From: Phycisphaeraceae bacterium
Lineage (GTDB): Bacteria > Planctomycetota > Phycisphaerae > Phycisphaerales > UBA1924
NCBI GenBank assembly: GCA_021297895.1
Contig: JAJTHN010000030.1
Span: 1-64,000 of the forward strand
Length of the DNA stretch: 64,000 nt
Direction of reading: 5' to 3'
Shown: one piece after another, positions 30,573-40,181 of the stretch
How positions within the stretch are numbered: the stretch's first letter is position 1
Layout of the letters: each line of letters starts with the position of its first letter
Position numbers and translations under genes: made by a program
The notes under the pieces: model-generated
The model's input: the letters and a program-made list of their open reading frames with translations, nothing else
Database searches by the model: none
What the model was told of the DNA's origin: nothing

Positions 30573-30634
30573 TCACCGCGGATCCCCGCCCGGCGGGAGC
30601 ATCGGCGGGGCGTGAAAATCGCGGTTCTCGCCCC

Positions 30635-31852
30635 GTGACGGATGCCCCGTCGCCGCGGGCCTTACACTCCGCCGTGCAGCACCCGACGAACCACATTTTC
30701 GCCTTTACGCCCGAGACACTCCGCGCCTGGTTTGAGCAGCGTCACCTTGAGGCGTATCGGGCCGATCAGGTGCTCGAATGGGTCTACGAGAAGCGGGTCA
30801 TCGACCCGGCGAAGATGTCGAACATTTCCAAACGCTGCCGCGAGGTTTTGGCGGCGGAGATGACGTTCCTCTCGGGCGTCACGGTCGCCGATCGGCTGGC
30901 CAGCGACGGCACGCACAAACTGCTCATTCAGTGGACCGATGTCGATGCCGCGGCGGCCGCGCCGGCCGCGTTGGGCGACGAGGGTGATGGTCAGGGCGTC
31001 CGCGTCGCGCTGCCGATGCTCGGCGCGGAGGCGTCGGACGGCGAGCCGGTCGCGCCGGATACCTCGCGCCAGACCGAGTGCGTGATGATCCCCAGCGAGT
31101 CGGATGCTGGGCCGCGGCGGACCGCGTGCATCTCTTCGCAGGTCGGCTGCCCCGTCGGGTGCAAGTTCTGTGCCTCGGGCCTTGGCGGGCTCGACGGCAA
31201 TCTGAGCACGGGCCGCATCGTCGAGCAGGTCTGGCGGCTCGGCGGGCTGCCCGATGTCCGCCGCATCAGCAACGTCGTGTTCATGGGCATGGGCGAGCCG
31301 CTCAGCAACTTCCAGAACGTTGTCGGCGCGATCCGCATTATGAACGGGCTCTGGGGCCTGGGCATCAGCGCACGCAAGATCACCATCTCCACCGTGGGCC
31401 TGCCCGCGGCGATCGAGAAGCTCGCGCGTGAACTGGAACTGCCGGTGACGCTCGCGCTGAGCCTGCACGCCCCGACGGACGAGATCCGCCGTCAGCTCAT
31501 CCCGTGGGCGAACTACACCACGATCAAGGACCTTCTGGCCGCGTGCGATTTCTACTTCCGCACGACCGGGCGAGAGATCACGCTCGAGTACACGCTGCTG
31601 CGCGATGTCAACGACCGCCCGCAGCACGCGCACGAACTGGCCCGCCTGGCGCGGACGCTTCGTGCGAATGTGAACCTCATTCGATACAACGAAGTTGCCG
31701 GAATCGCGTTCAATCGGCCGAAGACCGACGATGTGCGAGGGTTTCAGGAGATCCTGCGGCAGTACAGCATCAACGCGCACATCCGCGCCAGCCGAGGCCG
31801 CGACATCGCCGCGGCGTGCGGGCAGTTGCGGCATGAGGCGGCGGGAAGGTAA
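30635..31852 (+). CDS. rlmN: 23S rRNA/tRNA adenine-C2 methyltransferase RlmN
   Basis: 405 residues from a GTG start. RlmN is a radical-SAM enzyme that methylates A2503 of 23S rRNA and A37 of some tRNAs. The 4Fe-4S cluster cysteines are Cys172, Cys176 and Cys179 (GCPVGCKFC). Other family motifs are VFMGMGEPLSNFQNV, ISTVGLPAAI, SLHAPTDEIRRQLIP and the C-terminal SRGRDIAAACGQL with the methyl-carrying Cys. About 45 Ala/Asp-rich residues (102-147) are inserted between the N-terminal domain and the radical-SAM barrel. It is divergent from gyrB with 185 bp between them. Confidence 0.95.
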   Translation: MTDAPSPRALHSAVQHPTNHIFAFTPETLRAWFEQRHLEAYRADQVLEWVYEKRVIDPAKMSNISKRCREVLAAEMTFLSGVTVADRLASDGTHKLLIQWTDVDAAAAAPAALGDEGDGQGVRVALPMLGAEASDGEPVAPDTSRQTECVMIPSESDAGPRRTACISSQVGCPVGCKFCASGLGGLDGNLSTGRIVEQVWRLGGLPDVRRISNVVFMGMGEPLSNFQNVVGAIRIMNGLWGLGISARKITISTVGLPAAIEKLARELELPVTLALSLHAPTDEIRRQLIPWANYTTIKDLLAACDFYFRTTGREITLEYTLLRDVNDRPQHAHELARLARTLRANVNLIRYNEVAGIAFNRPKTDDVRGFQEILRQYSINAHIRASRGRDIAAACGQLRHEAAGR

Positions 31853-32077
31853 GGGGTCGGCTCCGCCGCAGAGCCCCGTCGCCAGAGCCCGATGAGGCGG
31901 TGGCACGCCAAGGGCACGACTCGGCGACGGGCCCCGGCGTTGGGCCCCGGCGACACTGCCCATCCGGATCTTCGGCGAAGACGCCTCAGGTCCGGCGTCC
32001 GGCAGGGGAAGGGTCGGGGGCTGGCCTCGTCCGCGAACGTTGGACACAAGCACCGCGATCGCCGATAGACTCTGACC

Positions 32078-32812
32078 ATGACCACCTCGCACCGCGCTCC
32101 GACCATGCGTCTGTACGATGGCGACACCGACAGCCTGCTGCACGCGGACCTGGCGCCGCAGCGCGTGAGCCTTCTGCCCGGCAGCGGTGCCGCGCCGGGC
32201 GTGGCCGGGGCGGTCGCGGCCAACGAGCGCATCCGCATCATGTGGGGTCAGGACCTGCTCCGCGATGTGCTCGACGGGCGGTACCGCGCGATCGTCGTCG
32301 GCGTCAATGACGAGGACAACTCCCGCGGCATCGTCGCCAAGATCGTCGAACTGGTGCAGACCAGCCAATGGACCGCGCGGGCGGTGACCAGTTACGCCAA
32401 GATGTTCCAGGAGAGCGTGAGCATTCACGCGGCACGTGACCGCGAGCCGTATGTGCTCAAGATCGATCTTGACAGCATTCTGATCCTCGGCCTGCTCCGG
32501 CCCCGAGGCCGCACACACTTCACCGTCGAAGATCTCTATCGCGGCTTCACGACCGTCGCCCGGATGCTCTCGGACCGCGGCGATCGGCTGCCCGTCGCCA
32601 GCGTGAGCTTCCTCAACGCCCACGCCAACACGCTCAAGGGCCCCGACGGCCAGGAGCCGAGTTTCGAGACCGTCCTGCGCACCATGTACAACGCCGGCTT
32701 CCGCGGCGATGTGTACACCGCTCCCGCGATGTGGCACCTCGGTCACGTCGGCGTGTTCCCGAGCTATCCGTTCCCGGAGTCCGTCAGCCGCATGCGCGAA
32801 GGCAGCAGCTGA
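32078..32812 (+). CDS. Conserved hypothetical protein
   Basis: 244 residues, no signal peptide and no membrane helix. Motifs that look conserved are WGQDLLRDVLDGRYRAIVVG, NDEDNSRGIVAKIVELV, LDSILILGLLRPRGRTHFT and a C-terminal YNAGFRGDVYTAPAMWHLGH. The composition and start (ATG at 32078) are normal for the region. I do not recognise the family. It stands alone, with 225 bp without a gene on the left and a convergent gene on the right. Confidence 0.7.
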   Translation: MTTSHRAPTMRLYDGDTDSLLHADLAPQRVSLLPGSGAAPGVAGAVAANERIRIMWGQDLLRDVLDGRYRAIVVGVNDEDNSRGIVAKIVELVQTSQWTARAVTSYAKMFQESVSIHAARDREPYVLKIDLDSILILGLLRPRGRTHFTVEDLYRGFTTVARMLSDRGDRLPVASVSFLNAHANTLKGPDGQEPSFETVLRTMYNAGFRGDVYTAPAMWHLGHVGVFPSYPFPESVSRMREGSS

Positions 32813-32852
32813 TCGGCGTGGAGGCGAGCGCCGCCTGCGGCGTGAGTGTCGC

Positions 32853-33911
32853 TCACCGGCGCGTCGGCGCGATGTCCCAGCGGTAGCCTTCGCCCTCGCG
32901 AGCGACGCGTCCGAGGCCGGGCCACGGCATGTGATACGCCGCGACGAGCGTGCCGTCGGAGCTGAGGCGGTCGAACATCGCCTTGCGTGATGCGACGGCC
33001 TGCTTGCGATCAACGTCGAAGATGATTGTCCAGTCTGGCCGCGCAAAGGCCAGCACGTGGCTATGCGCCAGGTCGCCGAGCACGGCCAGTTGCTCGCTTC
33101 CGCCGTCGATCATGTAACTCGCGTGCCCCGGCGTGTGCCCGTGCGTCGCGATGATCTGGATTCTGGGGAAGACCTTGTCGCCCGGGGCGACGATCTCGAT
33201 CTTGTCCTTGATCGCCGCGAGGTTCTTCTGAATGCTCGCCACCATGCCCGAACGGGCCTCCGGCGGCAGCCCCGTGTCGCGCATGTCTACGGGGTTGCCG
33301 GTCCAGTACTCGTACTCGGCCTTGACGATGAAGTGCCGCGCGTTGGGGAACACCTGCGACCCGTCGGCACGCACCGCGCCGGCGAGGTGATCGCCGTGCA
33401 GGTGCGTGTACACCACGCCGGTGATCGACTCGGGCGCGATGCCCGCGGCCCGCATGTTGTCGATCAGTCGCCCGGTCGTCGGGCCCATGCCCCCGCCGGA
33501 GCCCGCGTCGATCAGCACGCGCTCGCTGCCGATCTGCAGGCACAGGATGTTCAGTTCGACCGTCGCGACATCGAGCGGGTGGTGGGCCTTGGTCAGCACG
33601 CGGTCACGATCGGCCGCGGTGGCCTCCGGCGCGAAGAACTGGCCGATGGGCCCGAGCTTGCCGAAGCCATCGCTCAGCAGCACCGCCGTGAGTTCGCCGA
33701 TCTTCAGCCGCGCAAAGTCCGCGGGCTGCGGGCCTTCGAGCGATGCGGCGCCAGACGGTGCACCGCTCGCGCCCTTGCCCGCCTGGGCGGAGCCCGACTG
33801 GCCGAGCGCCAGCGTCGGCAACGCCGCGGCGGCGGCGCCAAGGGCCGCGAGTGTGATGGCATCGCGACGCGAAAGGGCGACTGCGGAGGTCTGCGTGCTG
33901 GATGTGCTCAT
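32853..33911 (-). CDS. Exported metallo-beta-lactamase-fold hydrolase
   Basis: 352 residues from ATG at 33911, preceded by GGAG. The leader SRRDAITLAALGAAAAALPTLALG is Tat-like, so the enzyme probably folds with its metals before export. Zinc ligands are visible: THLHGDHLAG (HxHxDH), IIATHGHTPGHASY (His), LGDLAHSHV (Asp) and YHMPWPG (His). The order fits the AHL-lactonase/quinoprotein-relay-like branch of the family. The substrate is unknown. It lies 83 bp downstream of the glycogen phosphorylase gene on the same strand. Confidence 0.88.
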   Translation of the reverse strand: MSTSSTQTSAVALSRRDAITLAALGAAAAALPTLALGQSGSAQAGKGASGAPSGAASLEGPQPADFARLKIGELTAVLLSDGFGKLGPIGQFFAPEATAADRDRVLTKAHHPLDVATVELNILCLQIGSERVLIDAGSGGGMGPTTGRLIDNMRAAGIAPESITGVVYTHLHGDHLAGAVRADGSQVFPNARHFIVKAEYEYWTGNPVDMRDTGLPPEARSGMVASIQKNLAAIKDKIEIVAPGDKVFPRIQIIATHGHTPGHASYMIDGGSEQLAVLGDLAHSHVLAFARPDWTIIFDVDRKQAVASRKAMFDRLSSDGTLVAAYHMPWPGLGRVAREGEGYRWDIAPTRR

Positions 33912-33994
33912 GGTGCTGCTCCGATGCGAAACGGGTGCGAGGTTCTTTTGAACGAAGTGGGGGTGGGGGCCGGTCGATCCTGGGGTGGCCGCGT

Positions 33995-36688
33995 TCAGCG
34001 TTGTGCGTGGAACGGTTCGCCGGGAATCGCGGCGGCGAACTCGGGCGTTCCCATGTCCCATGTGATAAGCCCGGGCAGGATCGGGCTGACCAGACGATCA
34101 TCCTTGGGCAGCACGCGGACCGCAAAGCCATGCTGGCCGGAGTGCGCCGGGCTGAATACCCCGGCGAAGCGCTGGACGCCGCCGCCCGGGTGCGAGCCGT
34201 TCTGCGTGGCCGTCTCGGCGGTCATTTCGACGGTCTGCGTGTCGACAAGTTCGCCGAGGCTCGTCACACGCCCGTGCAGAAGCTGCACGTGAACGTCCGT
34301 TGCGCTGAGCGTGCCGAGCGCCACGTTGGCAACCACGCGCACTGGCTGTCGAACGCTGACGCTCGAATCCGGCGTGAGTTTGCTCTCGACGCTGACGATG
34401 CGGATGCCCGCCCAGTGCTCGCGCAGCCGGCGGATGTGTGCATCGAGGTCGCGGGCCTCCGCGGCGTTGTTGGCGTTGAGCCGGACGCCCGCGTTGTGCG
34501 CGGGGAAGTAGAACTTCTGGGCGTAGTCCACCAGCATGCGGTGCGTGCTGAATCGCGGCGCGAGCACCTTGATGCACTGCTTCATGCGCTTGACCCATCG
34601 GCGCGGAATGCCGGACGCGTCGCGGTCGTAGAACTCGGGGATGATCTGGCTCTCGAGCACCTGATAGAGCATGCGGCTCTCGATGTCGTCCATCTCGCTG
34701 GCGCGGGCGGGGTCGTAGCTCTCGCCGCGACCGATGCCGAAGCCGACCTCGGGATCGAACGCCTCGGCCCACCAACCGTCGAGGATCGAGCAGTGCAGGT
34801 TGCCGTTCATCGCGGCCTTCATGCCGCTGGTGCCGGAGGCCTCAAGGCCGTGGATCGGCGTGTTGAGCCAGATGTCGCAGCCCTGGGCCATGCGACGGCC
34901 GATCTGGATGTCGTAGTCCTCCAGGAACACGATCGAGTGCTGCACGCCGGTGGTGCGGATGAAGTCGACGATGTCGCGGATAAGCTGCTTTCCGCCTCCG
35001 TCGGCCGGGTGGCTCTTGCCCGCGATGAGGATCTGAACGGGCTTGTCGCCCTTGAGCAGTTTGAGGAGCCGCTCCTTGTCGCGGAACAGCAGCGTGCCGC
35101 GCTTGTAAGTCGCAAAGCGCCGGGCAAAGCCGATGGTCAGCCGCTCGGCGTCGAGCGTGCTGGCGGCACGATCGATCTCCAGAACGCCCGCGCCGCGCGC
35201 GGCCATCTGCTCGCGGATCTTGCGCCTGGCCCACGCGACGACCTGACGTCGGCGATGCTGGTGCGCCGCCCAGAGTTCCTCATCCGGGATCTCATCGATC
35301 GCGCTCCAGCTTGCCGGATCCTGCGGGGCAAAGTGCCAGCGGTCGGAGAGGTATCGGTCGTACAACTGCGTCAGTTCCGGGCTGATCCACGAGCGCGCGT
35401 GCACGCCGTTGGTCACGTGCCCGATCGGCACGTCGTTCTCCGGGGTGCCGGGCCAGATCCCGCGCCACATGCTCCGCGACACGTGGCCGTGCAACTGGCT
35501 CACGCCGTTGCAGAACCGGCTCGTGCGGATCGCCAGCACCGCCATCGAGAAGTGCTCCTTGCGATCGGCCGTGTTCTCGCGGCCGAGCGCCAGCAGCCCC
35601 TCGCCATCGAGCCCCAGCGGGCCGGACATGTGGCTGATGTAGCGCTCGACAAGATCGGGGTGGAACCGGTCGATGCCGGCGGGCACCGGCGTGTGCGTCG
35701 TGAAAACGTGGCTCGCCGCGACCGCCTCGCGGGCCTGGTCGAAGGTCAGATCGGTGCCCTTGCGGACGCGGGCGATCCGCTCCAGCGCCGCGAAGGCCGC
35801 GTGACCCTCGTTGATGTGCACGACGCTCGGATTCTCGCCCAGCGCGGCCAGGGCGCGAACGCCGCCCACGCCGAGGATCAGTTCCTGCTTGATGCGCGTT
35901 TCGGCGTCTCCGCCGTAGAGGTTCGCCGTGATGTCGCGGTCCTCGCGGCTGTTCTCGGGGAGGTTCGTGTCCAGCAGGTACAGCCGGACCTTGCCAACGT
36001 CGCATCGCCAGATGCACGCGGAGACCATGCGACCGGGGAACTCGATCTGCACGATCATCGGCTTGCCGGTGGATGTGTCGGTCACAAGCGTCAGCGGCTG
36101 GTTGGGCGCGTCGACGTCCTTGTACATCTCCTGCTGCCAGCCATCGGAGTTGAGGTACTGATGGAAGTAGCCGCGGCGATAGAGCAGCCCGACGGCCACG
36201 AGCGGGAGCCCGAGTTCCGCGGCGCTCTTGAGGTGATCACCGGCCAGACACCCCAGACCGCCCGAGTAGATCTGGAAGCACTCGGTGATGCCGAACTCCG
36301 CGCAGAAGTAGGCGACCTTCAGCGGCGTGCCGGACTGCGTGACGGCCCCGGCGTTCTCGCCGAACCAGCCGCGAGACTGCATGTGGGCCTGCAACTGCGA
36401 GTGCACCGTGCCGACAAGGTGCAGGAACGAGCGGTCGCTGGCCGCGCGGTCGAGCCGCTCCTGCCCGATGAGTCCGAGCATGCGGACGGGGTTGTGGTGG
36501 CACTGCTCCCAGAGTTCGCGGTCGAGTTTGCTGAACAGGCCGACGGCGTCGATGTTCCAGCACCACCACATGTTCTGAGCGATCGCCAGCAGCGGCTTGA
36601 GCGGCTCGGGCAGGCTGGGCACGACGCGGAGCGTCTGGATTCGGGCCTGGCTTGGGCTGAGTGTCGTGGACTTGTCGGCGTAGGGCAT
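33995..36688 (-). CDS. glgP: Alpha-glucan (glycogen) phosphorylase
   Basis: 897 residues. It releases glucose-1-phosphate from glycogen or maltodextrin using phosphate and pyridoxal phosphate. The N-terminal block (VPSLPEPLKPLLAIAQNMWW) is the domain typical of the GlgP branch that differs from the Escherichia MalP/GlgP type. Active-site motifs are HINEGHAAF, HTPVPAGIDRF, GFARRFATYKRG and EASGTSGMKAAMNG, the last holding the Lys that binds PLP. About 120 residues after the catalytic part form a beta-rich end. No glgA, glgB or glgC is in the window. The ParA fusion at 8134 with a glycogen-binding-type domain is 24 kb away. Confidence 0.95.
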   Translation of the reverse strand: MPYADKSTTLSPSQARIQTLRVVPSLPEPLKPLLAIAQNMWWCWNIDAVGLFSKLDRELWEQCHHNPVRMLGLIGQERLDRAASDRSFLHLVGTVHSQLQAHMQSRGWFGENAGAVTQSGTPLKVAYFCAEFGITECFQIYSGGLGCLAGDHLKSAAELGLPLVAVGLLYRRGYFHQYLNSDGWQQEMYKDVDAPNQPLTLVTDTSTGKPMIVQIEFPGRMVSACIWRCDVGKVRLYLLDTNLPENSREDRDITANLYGGDAETRIKQELILGVGGVRALAALGENPSVVHINEGHAAFAALERIARVRKGTDLTFDQAREAVAASHVFTTHTPVPAGIDRFHPDLVERYISHMSGPLGLDGEGLLALGRENTADRKEHFSMAVLAIRTSRFCNGVSQLHGHVSRSMWRGIWPGTPENDVPIGHVTNGVHARSWISPELTQLYDRYLSDRWHFAPQDPASWSAIDEIPDEELWAAHQHRRRQVVAWARRKIREQMAARGAGVLEIDRAASTLDAERLTIGFARRFATYKRGTLLFRDKERLLKLLKGDKPVQILIAGKSHPADGGGKQLIRDIVDFIRTTGVQHSIVFLEDYDIQIGRRMAQGCDIWLNTPIHGLEASGTSGMKAAMNGNLHCSILDGWWAEAFDPEVGFGIGRGESYDPARASEMDDIESRMLYQVLESQIIPEFYDRDASGIPRRWVKRMKQCIKVLAPRFSTHRMLVDYAQKFYFPAHNAGVRLNANNAAEARDLDAHIRRLREHWAGIRIVSVESKLTPDSSVSVRQPVRVVANVALGTLSATDVHVQLLHGRVTSLGELVDTQTVEMTAETATQNGSHPGGGVQRFAGVFSPAHSGQHGFAVRVLPKDDRLVSPILPGLITWDMGTPEFAAAIPGEPFHAQR

Positions 36689-36856
36689 GGGGGCCTCAAA
36701 GATGAGATCGCAGCCGACCTCCCGCCGGGCCGGCAGGCCAAGCGTGTCGATGCATCACGAACGATACCGGCCCCGACACCACGTCGTCGGACGGGCCATC
36801 GCCCCATTCGGGCGACCGACCCGAACCTTCACGAAACCTCAATGCGCCGGGCTCGC

Positions 36857-37816
36857 TCAGTGCGTGCAGCCTGCGCCGCAGCCGCCGCCGTGCTGCTGGG
36901 CCATCTGCATGAGCGCCTGGGCCTCGATCTCGGCCTTGTGGGTCGGGGGAGGGAGCGTGTTCAGCACCGCGAGGAACTCGCGGCGGAAGCGGTCCTCCGC
37001 GAAGTTGCCGTTCTGCGCCGTCGCGTACTCGGTCCGGAGCAGTTCCTCGATCTGCACGATGCGGGTCTCGGGCATCGGGTGTGTGCTCATCCACTCGGGC
37101 TGGCTCCTGCCACCCTTGCTCGCATCGCGCAGGATCATCATCACCTGCAACTGCCCGCGCGGGTCGTAGCCTGCGCGAGACATGTACCGCAGGCCCAGCC
37201 AGTCGGCCTGGCTCTCCTCATCGCGCCCGAACTTCAGCAGCATCAGGCTCCCACCGACCTCCAGCGCGGGCAGGATCGTCTGCGCGCCGGTCGCGGCGGT
37301 GGATCCCGCGGGGGCTGAACTGGCCGCGACGTTGGCCAGGCCAAGCCCGAGCTGGAACAACTGCTGCTGACCGATGCGCCGCGAGATGTGCTGCGCGGTG
37401 ACGTGGCCGATCTCGTGCCCCAGCACGCCCGCGAGCTGGGCCTCGTTGGTCATGCGCTTGGCCAGCCCGCGTGTGATGAACACCTTTCCGCCCGGCAGCG
37501 CGAAGGCGTTGAGTACATCGCTGTCAAGGAGCGTGAACGACCATGGCATCGAGGGAAAGTCGCCCTCGGTCAGCCTGGCCATTCGTTCGCCAAGTTCGCG
37601 GACGTACGCCTGCAGCGCGGCGTTCTTGACCTCGCCGCCGAATTCCTGCGTGAACTGCGGGGCGGCCTGTGCGCCGAGCGCGAGTTCCTGATCTCGCGAG
37701 AGCCCCGCGAAGAAGCGCTCGCCGGTGGCGATGTTCGTCGTGCACGCCGACAGAACAAGCGTCAGCATCGACAGGCTCAGCACGATGGTCACACGCAGCG
37801 ATCGGTGAAGGTCCAT
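36857..37816 (-). CDS. M48 zinc metalloprotease, lipoprotein
   Basis: 319 residues. A lipobox (VLSAC, Cys25) marks a lipoprotein. HEIGH (His134, Glu135, His138) is the zinc-protease motif; the third ligand is in EESQADWLGLRYMSRAGYDP. Proteins of the BepA/LoiP type trim or proof-read outer-membrane proteins. The last ten residues read GGGCGAGCTH, an extra Cys/His cluster that could bind metal and is not part of the usual fold. It is transcribed divergently from the methyltransferase gene at 37923. Confidence 0.9.
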   Translation of the reverse strand: MDLHRSLRVTIVLSLSMLTLVLSACTTNIATGERFFAGLSRDQELALGAQAAPQFTQEFGGEVKNAALQAYVRELGERMARLTEGDFPSMPWSFTLLDSDVLNAFALPGGKVFITRGLAKRMTNEAQLAGVLGHEIGHVTAQHISRRIGQQQLFQLGLGLANVAASSAPAGSTAATGAQTILPALEVGGSLMLLKFGRDEESQADWLGLRYMSRAGYDPRGQLQVMMILRDASKGGRSQPEWMSTHPMPETRIVQIEELLRTEYATAQNGNFAEDRFRREFLAVLNTLPPPTHKAEIEAQALMQMAQQHGGGCGAGCTH

Positions 37817-37922
37817 GATCGGCTCCTGTTGGCGGGGGCGAAGACGTGGCGGCTCAGGGACTTCGCTCAGAGTATCGCGGCGGATGCTCGGCGTGTCCAG
37901 AGCGATCGCCTACGCTCCGCTC

Positions 37923-38792
37923 GTGACCAGCCATTCGTCCAATGACGGGCCCGACCCGGCCACGCCCAGCATGCCCGAGGCCGCCAGCCGGTCCGGTGCC
38001 GCGGCGGGCCCGGGCTCCGCCGATACCGCCTGGCGCGAAGAAGAACTCGCCGGAAACGTCCACCAGCGAGGCGACAAGCCCGAGAAGGTCCGGCGCATGT
38101 TCGCCGCCATCGCAGGGTCCTATGACCTGAACAACCGCGTCCACTCCTTCTGGCAGGACCAGCGTTGGCGGCGATTCGCCGTCAAAGTCGCCAAGGTCGG
38201 CCCCACCGACGAGGTTCTCGATGTGGCCTGCGGCACGGGCGACCTGACCCGCGCGTTTGCGAAGGCCAGGCCCAAGCGGGTGCTGGGCGTGGACTTCACG
38301 ACGGAGATGCTCGACATCGCCCGTGCCCGCCGCGTGCGAGATGAGCAGTCGGGCAGCGCGCCGGCGATCATCACGTCGTACGCCGAGGGCGACGCGACAA
38401 AGCTCGCGTTTGCCGATGGCTCCTTCGATGTGCTCTCGATCGCTTTCGGAATCCGAAACGTGGGCGAGCCGGCCAAGGCCCTGGCGGAGTTCTTCCGCGT
38501 GCTGCGCCCCGGCGGGCGGCTGATCATCCTCGAGTTCGACAAGCCGGGCTTCGCCCCGATCCGTGTGCTCAGTGAGTTCTACACCAGCCGCGTGATGCCG
38601 ATCACCGCGACGCTCATCAGCCGCGATCGCTCCGGCGCGTACAAATATCTGCCGCGGAGCGTCTCCACTTTTCTCGATCGCGAGCAACTGGCTCAGGGCG
38701 TGCGGACGGCGGGCTTTGGTGAGGTTCAGCAATGGCCCCTGTCATTCGGCGTGTGTGTCTGCACCCGGGGCGTGAAACCTGCGCGTTCGTGA
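37923..38792 (+). CDS. UbiE/MenG-type quinone methyltransferase
   Basis: About 289 residues from GTG at 37923; ATG at 37884 or 37971 could also serve, and none has a good ribosome-binding site. SAM-binding motif I is VLDVACGTGDLTRAFAKA; then VLGVDFTTEMLDIAR, FDVLSIAFGIRNV and LRPGGRLIILEF follow, as in MenG/UbiE. These enzymes add the ring methyl group to demethylmenaquinone or the ubiquinol precursor. A Ser/Gly/Ala-rich head of about 50 residues precedes the domain. The family also includes other C-methyltransferases, so the symbol is left open. Confidence 0.85.
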   Translation: MTSHSSNDGPDPATPSMPEAASRSGAAAGPGSADTAWREEELAGNVHQRGDKPEKVRRMFAAIAGSYDLNNRVHSFWQDQRWRRFAVKVAKVGPTDEVLDVACGTGDLTRAFAKARPKRVLGVDFTTEMLDIARARRVRDEQSGSAPAIITSYAEGDATKLAFADGSFDVLSIAFGIRNVGEPAKALAEFFRVLRPGGRLIILEFDKPGFAPIRVLSEFYTSRVMPITATLISRDRSGAYKYLPRSVSTFLDREQLAQGVRTAGFGEVQQWPLSFGVCVCTRGVKPARS

Positions 38793-39150
38793 ACCGGATC
38801 GGCCCTTGGACGGGGGTGTTCACCCGCGCGATCCGAACGGGTGCCGATGATCTGCGTCGGGACTCTGATCGGTTTCGGCAGCACCTGCGCGTTCGGCGTT
38901 GCCGCCGCGGCTCGGCCCGGGAAGATCGGGGGCGATCGGCAATTTTTGACATCTTTATTGGACACGCGGCGATTCTCCGCCGATGCTCAGAAGACCGGTC
39001 AGTTTCTCATTGGTTCACGGCGCCATGCTCGATAGCCGGAGAACCAACGTCGGGCGATGTGGAGCGTCGTCCAGAGCACACGCACGGTTCGGTTGAGAGT
39101 GGAACTCTCGCCCGTCCAGGCCCATTCATGCGGGCCGGGAGCAGCGTTCC
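38793..39150. other. Intergenic region upstream of the B12-binding-like gene
   Basis: 358 bp without a recognisable gene. An inverted repeat lies at 39010-39047 (ttggtt ... cggc ... gccg ... aaccaa), a two-part stem that could form in RNA about 100 nt before the next start. A TTGACA at 38946-38951 has no matching -10. No cobalamin-riboswitch box was seen. Confidence 0.4.
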
Positions 39151-39867
39151 ATGTCTCACACCAGCGAGCAGCTCGTTCAGCGTTTCCTCGACATCCTCGT
39201 CACGGGCGATCGTCCCGGCGCACGCGCGCTGGTGCAGCAGGCCATCCGTCAGGGCCTGACCCCCGATGCGCTCATGAGTCAGGTCTTCTGGCCCACGTAC
39301 AAGACCCTCGAGGATCTCGACCGCAACGACCACATCTCGAAGCTCTCTCATCACACCGCCACGAGGCTGCTCCGCATCCTGGTCGATCAGATCGGTGCCC
39401 ACCTGAACTTCCAAGCCCGCAACGGCAAGCGCGTCATGGCCTTCTGCGGACGGACCGAGTGCGATGAGCTCGGCGCTCAGATCGCCAGTGACCTCATGGA
39501 GGCCGCCGGCTTTGAGGTCACGTTCTGCGGCGGCGGGGTCGCCCTCGATGAGATCACCACCACCATTCAGGAACGCCAGCCCGATGTCGTCGTCCTCTTT
39601 GCCAGCAGCAAGGAAGACCTGCCCGGGATCCGCGCCCTGATCGACACCATCCGCGACAACACCGCCTGCGACCGCATCCAACTGGCCGTCGGCGCTGGCG
39701 TGTTTGCCCGTAACCCGGGCCTTGGCGAGGAGATGGGCTTTGACCTCTGGGGTGATGATCCGATCGAGCTCATCACGTGCATCATCGAGGAACCCGAGCG
39801 CCGTGCGGACCCGTCCCAGAGGCTCATCGGCCGCGCGCGGCCCAAGAAGTCCGCGCAGGCGGCTTGA
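39151..39867 (+). CDS. B12-binding-domain protein lacking the ligand His
   Basis: 238 residues. The first 85 are helical like the B12-binding cap of methionine synthase and CarH (VFWPTYKTLEDLD...HISKLSHHTATRLL, where EH is usual). Residues 92-215 form the Rossmann-like B12 domain: RVMAFCGRTECDELGAQIAS, AAGFEVTFCGGGVALDEI, VVLFASS. The normal DxHxxG motif, whose His coordinates cobalt from below, reads ECDELG (103-108), so the His is replaced by Asp105. It could bind cobalamin base-on, another tetrapyrrole, or nothing. A DNA-binding domain is absent. An ECF sigma factor gene lies 314 bp downstream. Confidence 0.82.
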   Translation: MSHTSEQLVQRFLDILVTGDRPGARALVQQAIRQGLTPDALMSQVFWPTYKTLEDLDRNDHISKLSHHTATRLLRILVDQIGAHLNFQARNGKRVMAFCGRTECDELGAQIASDLMEAAGFEVTFCGGGVALDEITTTIQERQPDVVVLFASSKEDLPGIRALIDTIRDNTACDRIQLAVGAGVFARNPGLGEEMGFDLWGDDPIELITCIIEEPERRADPSQRLIGRARPKKSAQAA

Positions 39868-39929
39868 ACAGCCGCAGAGATGACCATCAAAACATCGGGG
39901 AAACCCTCGGTGATCGCCGATACCCTTTC

Positions 39930-39967
39930 CCGGGCCCGATTCGTAGAGAATCAGCCCGGTTTGTTTT
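39930..39967 (+). terminator. Candidate terminator after the B12-binding-like gene
   Basis: Stem ccgggc (39930-39935) with gcccgg (39954-39959), extended inside by gattc/gaatc (39938-39942 and 39948-39952) around a 5-nt loop. It is followed by tttgtttt. A small internal bulge makes it less than perfect. Confidence 0.55.
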
Positions 39968-40181
39968 GAACAGGCGCGATGGCACTTTGCTCGGAACGGG
40001 CTTGGGGCGCATCCGGTGAGATCTCAGGGAGGCAAGCATGGCCCGTACAAGCAAGGCGGCTGCGGCGAGCGGTTCTCGGGCGGTGCGAAGCGGTGGGGAA
40101 GGGGTACCGGCATCCCGGATCGGGCCAAACCCGCCGAAGTCCCTGCATCCAGCGCCGGCGCGATCCGTATACTTTGCCGTG

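Noticed and set aside
33902-37318. A 1138-codon open frame on the plus strand
   Set aside because: It is antisense to glycogen phosphorylase and the M48 gene, which carry full catalytic motifs.
38793-39150. Cobalamin riboswitch upstream of the B12-binding-like gene
   Set aside because: No B12-box-like sequence could be found; only a short two-part inverted repeat at 39010-39047 is present.
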